A stretch of DNA of 16,077 bases, taken from assembly GCA_007135015.1 (NCBI GenBank), contig SLJS01000257.1, forward strand, positions 1 through 16,077, given 5' to 3'. The DNA is from Alcanivorax sp. (GTDB taxonomy: Bacteria; Pseudomonadota; Gammaproteobacteria; Pseudomonadales; Alcanivoracaceae). This document shows, piece by piece, positions 13,734 to 16,077 of this stretch. Positions within the stretch are counted from its first letter, which is position 1. Every line of letters begins with the position of its first letter. The translations under genes and the position numbers were made by a program. The notes under the pieces are model-generated. The model saw only the letters and a program-made list of their open reading frames with translations. It was not told where the DNA came from and searched no databases.

Positions 13734-14051
13734 TCAGGCCTGCACGTGGATTTCGTTGCCGCGGAGTTCGTGAGCAATGGTCTCCAGTGATTGCCCCGAG
13801 CAGGGGCCGGCAAGGCAGTAGCCGTCCTCGATCCGGAACAGCGCGCCATGGTTGGCGCACTGTATGAACTCGCCATCGGAATCGAGAAACACATCGGGCT
13901 GGAAGTTCAGTTCGATACCCAGGTGGGGACACTGGTTGCGGTAGACGAAGACCTCATCGCCCTGTCGTACCACAACCAGTGTTTCGCCATGGAACTCGAA
14001 GCCCCGTGCGTCACGGTCGGGGATGTCCTCGAGGTGGCACAGCAGCTTCAT
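13734..14051 (-). CDS. Small Rieske-type 2Fe-2S protein
   Basis: A 105-residue soluble protein consisting of one Rieske domain. The cluster ligands are visible as CPHLG (Cys41, His43) and CANHG (Cys65, His68), spaced as in Rieske ferredoxins. Cys79 and Cys84 are extra and of unknown role. There is no signal peptide or membrane anchor, so it acts in the cytoplasm, probably as an electron carrier or a redox component of an unlinked oxygenase. Its ATG shares one base with the stop of the PfkB kinase gene (TAATG), which implies translational coupling. No oxygenase or reductase gene is nearby, so the partner is unknown. It is close to the nitrite-reductase small-subunit/ferredoxin style of Rieske protein, but that assignment is tentative. 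Confidence 0.88.
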   Translation of the reverse strand: MKLLCHLEDIPDRDARGFEFHGETLVVVRQGDEVFVYRNQCPHLGIELNFQPDVFLDSDGEFIQCANHGALFRIEDGYCLAGPCSGQSLETIAHELRGNEIHVQA

Positions 14052-15058
14052 TACTCGCCCAGTACTTCCTTGCGTACGGCCAGGTGCTCTTCTTCGGAAA
14101 TACGCGGGCCGAAGTCGCTGATCACCTTCGCGCAGGCGGCGGAAGCGAGCTTTCCGGCGGTGCCATAGTCATGGCCCTCACCGATGGCATAGAGAAAGGC
14201 GCCGGCAAACATGTCGCCCGCGCCGTTGGTGTCGACGGGCTTGATGGGTTTGGCATCGACCTCATGGAGTTTCTCGCCATCCCAGGCCCAGGCACCCTTG
14301 GCGCCGCGGGTGATCACCACACTATTGGAAACCTTCTTGAGTTCCTCGAGAGCCTTTTCCACGTCCTGTTGACCGGTGAAACTGCAAGCCTCCGCTTCGT
14401 TGCAGAAAAGCAGGTCCACACCGTTGCCGATCATTTCCTCGAGCTGGGGCTGGAAGTTCTCCACAATGCCCGGGTCGGAAAGGGTGATGGCCACCTGTAC
14501 GCCGTGTTCACGGGCAAGCTGGCGCATCTTTACCGCCGCCGCGCGGCCGGTATCCGACGGTGCCAGATAGCCCTCGATATAGGCGAAGTAGGACTGGCGC
14601 AGAGCTTCCGGGTCCAGGTCGTCCTCACAGACGCCTGCCGAGACTCCCAGAAAGGACTGCATGGTGCGCTCGGCATCGGGCGTGATCAGCACCAGGCACT
14701 TGCCGCTGTGGCCTTCCGGCCGCTCCTGGCTGTTCATGTTGGTGTCCACGCCGGCGGCCTTGAGATCGCGCACATAGAAAGCGCCGGTGGCGTCGTCGGC
14801 AACCCGGCAGCTGTAGTAGGCGTGGCCGCCGAAATAGCTGGTGGCAATGATGGTATTGGCCGCGGAGCCGCCGCTTGCCCAGGCGTGGGGCTTGGCCTCG
14901 TCCTCCAGCGCATCGACCAGTTCACGCTGGCGGTGCTCGTCGACCAGGGTCATCATGCCCTTGCCGAGATCCATCTTCTCCAGAAAGGAGTCGGTGACTT
15001 CGATTTCTGTGTCCACCAGCGCATTGCCGATTGCGTAGACGTGGTATTTTTTCTGCAT
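14051..15058 (-). CDS. PfkB-family carbohydrate/nucleoside kinase, adenosine-kinase-like
   Basis: A 335-residue ribokinase-fold enzyme. The first PfkB signature region is GGSAANT (63-69) with SYFGG and GHSGKCLVLITPDAERTM (116-133). The second is DTNGAGDMFAGAFLYA (276-291), with Asp282 as the expected catalytic base and the glycine-rich anion hole before it. The N terminus (IGNALVDTEIEV) and overall layout resemble bacterial proteins annotated as adenosine kinase, which make AMP from adenosine; a sugar substrate is equally possible from sequence alone. The start is ATG 15058, with GGGAG 4 nt upstream. It has its own sigma-70-like promoter and is followed directly by the Rieske gene. It diverges from mrcB. 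Confidence 0.9.
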   Translation of the reverse strand: MQKKYHVYAIGNALVDTEIEVTDSFLEKMDLGKGMMTLVDEHRQRELVDALEDEAKPHAWASGGSAANTIIATSYFGGHAYYSCRVADDATGAFYVRDLKAAGVDTNMNSQERPEGHSGKCLVLITPDAERTMQSFLGVSAGVCEDDLDPEALRQSYFAYIEGYLAPSDTGRAAAVKMRQLAREHGVQVAITLSDPGIVENFQPQLEEMIGNGVDLLFCNEAEACSFTGQQDVEKALEELKKVSNSVVITRGAKGAWAWDGEKLHEVDAKPIKPVDTNGAGDMFAGAFLYAIGEGHDYGTAGKLASAACAKVISDFGPRISEEEHLAVRKEVLGE

Positions 15059-15091
15059 GATACTCCCGGGTTGCCGCTTGAGATGGCGCGT

Positions 15092-15120
15092 ATTATGGCG
15101 ATTGGCCGCGCCGATGCCAA
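15092..15120 (-). promoter_or_regulatory. Sigma-70 promoter of the PfkB kinase-Rieske operon
   Basis: On the minus strand TTGGCA (15120-15115), a 17-bp spacer and CATAAT (15097-15092) give a strong consensus match at the ideal spacing. Transcription would start near 15085, leaving a leader of about 27 nt before the kinase ATG. Confidence 0.7.
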
Positions 15121-15148
15121 ACCGGGTGTCCGAAGCCCTCCAATCGCC
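15097..15148. repeat. 9-bp inverted repeat abutting both divergent -10 elements
   Basis: GGCGATTGG (15097-15105) and CCAATCGCC (15140-15148) are perfect inverted copies 34 bp apart. Read in the direction of each gene, each copy (CCAATCGCC) lies immediately upstream of, or just overlaps, that gene's -10 hexamer (CATAAT for the kinase, TATACT for mrcB). This could be a shared regulator site. Confidence 0.55.
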
Positions 15149-15149
15149 C

Positions 15150-15155
15150 TATACT
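15150..15155 (+). promoter_or_regulatory. -10 element for mrcB, possibly leaderless
   Basis: TATACT ends 7 nt before the mrcB ATG at 15163, so the predicted transcription start falls at or within a base of the start codon. No Shine-Dalgarno sequence precedes the ATG (CTCCGCGCC). The -35 region is poor. A leaderless mRNA is the simplest reading, but it is inferred. Confidence 0.45.
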
Positions 15156-15162
15156 CCGCGCC

Positions 15163-16077
15163 ATGTCCCGAAACACCCGTTTCCGCTCCCCGAACCCCCC
15201 GGCCTCCTGGCGCCGCCGGCTGTTCCAGCTGGCCGCGGTAATGCTGGTGCTCGCCCTGGTGGGTGTGGCCTGGCTGGATGCGCTGGTGCGCCAGCGTTTC
15301 GAGGCCCATCAGTGGGAAGTGCCTTCCCGGGTCTATGCCCGTCCCGTGGAGCTTCACGAGGGCCGCCTGCTTGAGGCGGGGCACCTGGCGCGCATGCTGG
15401 AGCTGATGCGCTACCGCCAGCAGGCGGGGGCACCCAGTCCGGGCACCTGGGACCGGCGGGGCGACCGCTGGCGCATCCATACCCGCGGATTTCGCGACAC
15501 CGACGGCGGCGAGCCCCCGACAACGCTGCTCCTGCGGGTGGATGACGGTGAGGTGGCTTCATTGACCGATGTCCGGGGCGAGAGCATCCCCGTGGCCCGT
15601 CTGGAACCGCTGGAGATCGGCAGCATTCACCCCGGCCACAACGAGGACCGTGTGCTGGTGCGGCTCGAAGAGGTGCCCGGGGAGCTGATCGGCATGCTGC
15701 TGGCGGTAGAGGACCGCAATTTCATGCATCACCGCGGCATTTCGCTGCGCGGACTGGGCCGGGCGATGCGGGCCAATCTGCGCGCCGGCCGCGTGGTGCA
15801 GGGCGGCAGCACCCTGACCCAGCAGCTGGTGAAGAACTTCTGGCTGACACGGGACCGCACCATTGCCCGCAAGCTTGCGGAAATGCCCATGGCCGTGCTG
15901 CTGGAGTTGCACTACGGCAAGGAAGAGATTCTCGAGACCTATATCAACGAGGTCTATCTGGGCCAGGACGGCAATCGTGCCATTCACGGCATGGGGCTGG
16001 CCGCGCGGTTTCACTTCGGGCGCCCGCTGGATGAACTCGAGCCCCATCAGCTGGCCATGCTGGTGGGGATGCTGACC
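15163..16077 (+). CDS. mrcB: Penicillin-binding protein 1b, bifunctional (N-terminal part)
   Basis: PBP1b polymerises lipid II into glycan strands and cross-links them at the inner membrane. The window holds the first 305 residues and the frame is open at the end. It has a short basic cytoplasmic tail (about 1-19), one transmembrane anchor (about 20-41), a UB2H-like region (about 55-150) with WEVPSRVYARP, and most of the GT51 glycosyltransferase. GT51 motifs are EDRNFMHHRGIS (183-194, catalytic Glu183), GGSTLTQQLVKNFWL (214-228), RKLAEM (236-241), and KEEILETYINEVYLGQDG (253-270). The transpeptidase domain lies beyond the window. The UB2H region, where LpoB binds in E. coli, supports PBP1b rather than PBP1a. 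The gene is divergent from the PfkB kinase, and the pcnB-dksA-sfsA-mrcB neighbourhood echoes E. coli. Confidence 0.94.
   Translation, partial: MSRNTRFRSPNPPASWRRRLFQLAAVMLVLALVGVAWLDALVRQRFEAHQWEVPSRVYARPVELHEGRLLEAGHLARMLELMRYRQQAGAPSPGTWDRRGDRWRIHTRGFRDTDGGEPPTTLLLRVDDGEVASLTDVRGESIPVARLEPLEIGSIHPGHNEDRVLVRLEEVPGELIGMLLAVEDRNFMHHRGISLRGLGRAMRANLRAGRVVQGGSTLTQQLVKNFWLTRDRTIARKLAEMPMAVLLELHYGKEEILETYINEVYLGQDGNRAIHGMGLAARFHFGRPLDELEPHQLAMLVGMLT

Noticed and set aside
13979..15241. Plus-strand ORF of 420 codons
   Set aside because: Antisense to the PfkB kinase, which has both family signatures and its own promoter.

Overview
The window is a gene-dense, high-GC stretch of a gammaproteobacterial chromosome. 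Its gene order matches the block known from Pseudomonas: pcnB, crcZ, cbrB, cbrA, a small membrane protein, gluQ, dksA, then divergently an aminotransferase and sfsA. srkA, mrcB and a PfkB kinase follow. The pcnB/gluQ/dksA/sfsA/mrcB set is also close to the E. coli cluster. Composition and gene content suggest a non-Pseudomonas gammaproteobacterium, perhaps of Ectothiorhodospiraceae/Chromatiales type. That placement is inference and low confidence. I see no insertion sequence, phage gene, tRNA, rRNA or CRISPR array.

Left half (1-8766, all minus strand, transcribed right to left). A promoter at about 8739-8766 leads into dksA, whose product carries a 240-residue Lys/Ala/Thr-rich histone-H1-like N-terminal extension. 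gluQ follows (tRNA-Asp modification), then a 58-residue membrane protein whose gene overlaps cbrA by 11 nt, then cbrA (transporter-like sensor kinase) and cbrB (NtrC-family regulator). Next is a roughly 620-bp gap, then pcnB (poly(A) polymerase), which runs off the window. The gap holds a strong candidate for an unannotated CrcZ/CrcY-type regulatory RNA on the minus strand: three clusters of AAN repeats (Hfq/Crc-binding 'CA motifs'), hairpins and a perfect 11-bp terminator stem. A palindrome TGTTAC-N16-GTAACA upstream of it resembles a CbrB binding site. This would make the region a complete carbon-catabolite-repression relief module: CbrA senses, CbrB activates, and the RNA titrates Hfq/Crc.

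The main surprise is that CbrB keeps its receiver domain, ATPase motifs and DNA-binding domain but lacks the GAFTGA loop that contacts sigma-54. No good sigma-54 promoter is visible before the RNA. The circuit may therefore have been rewired to sigma-70, as in TyrR or Rhodobacter NtrC.

Right half (8779-16077). An aminotransferase and sfsA form a coupled pair on the plus strand, convergent with srkA (stress-response kinase, minus). A membrane-anchored GGDEF-EAL protein with a degenerate GGDEF motif and an intact EAL domain follows on the plus strand. A PfkB-family kinase and a small Rieske protein are translationally coupled on the minus strand. Divergent from them is mrcB (PBP1b), cut by the window end. 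Heptanucleotide tandem repeats of four different sequences sit at or just after gene ends in this half, and two of them supply the last codons of the neighbouring gene.
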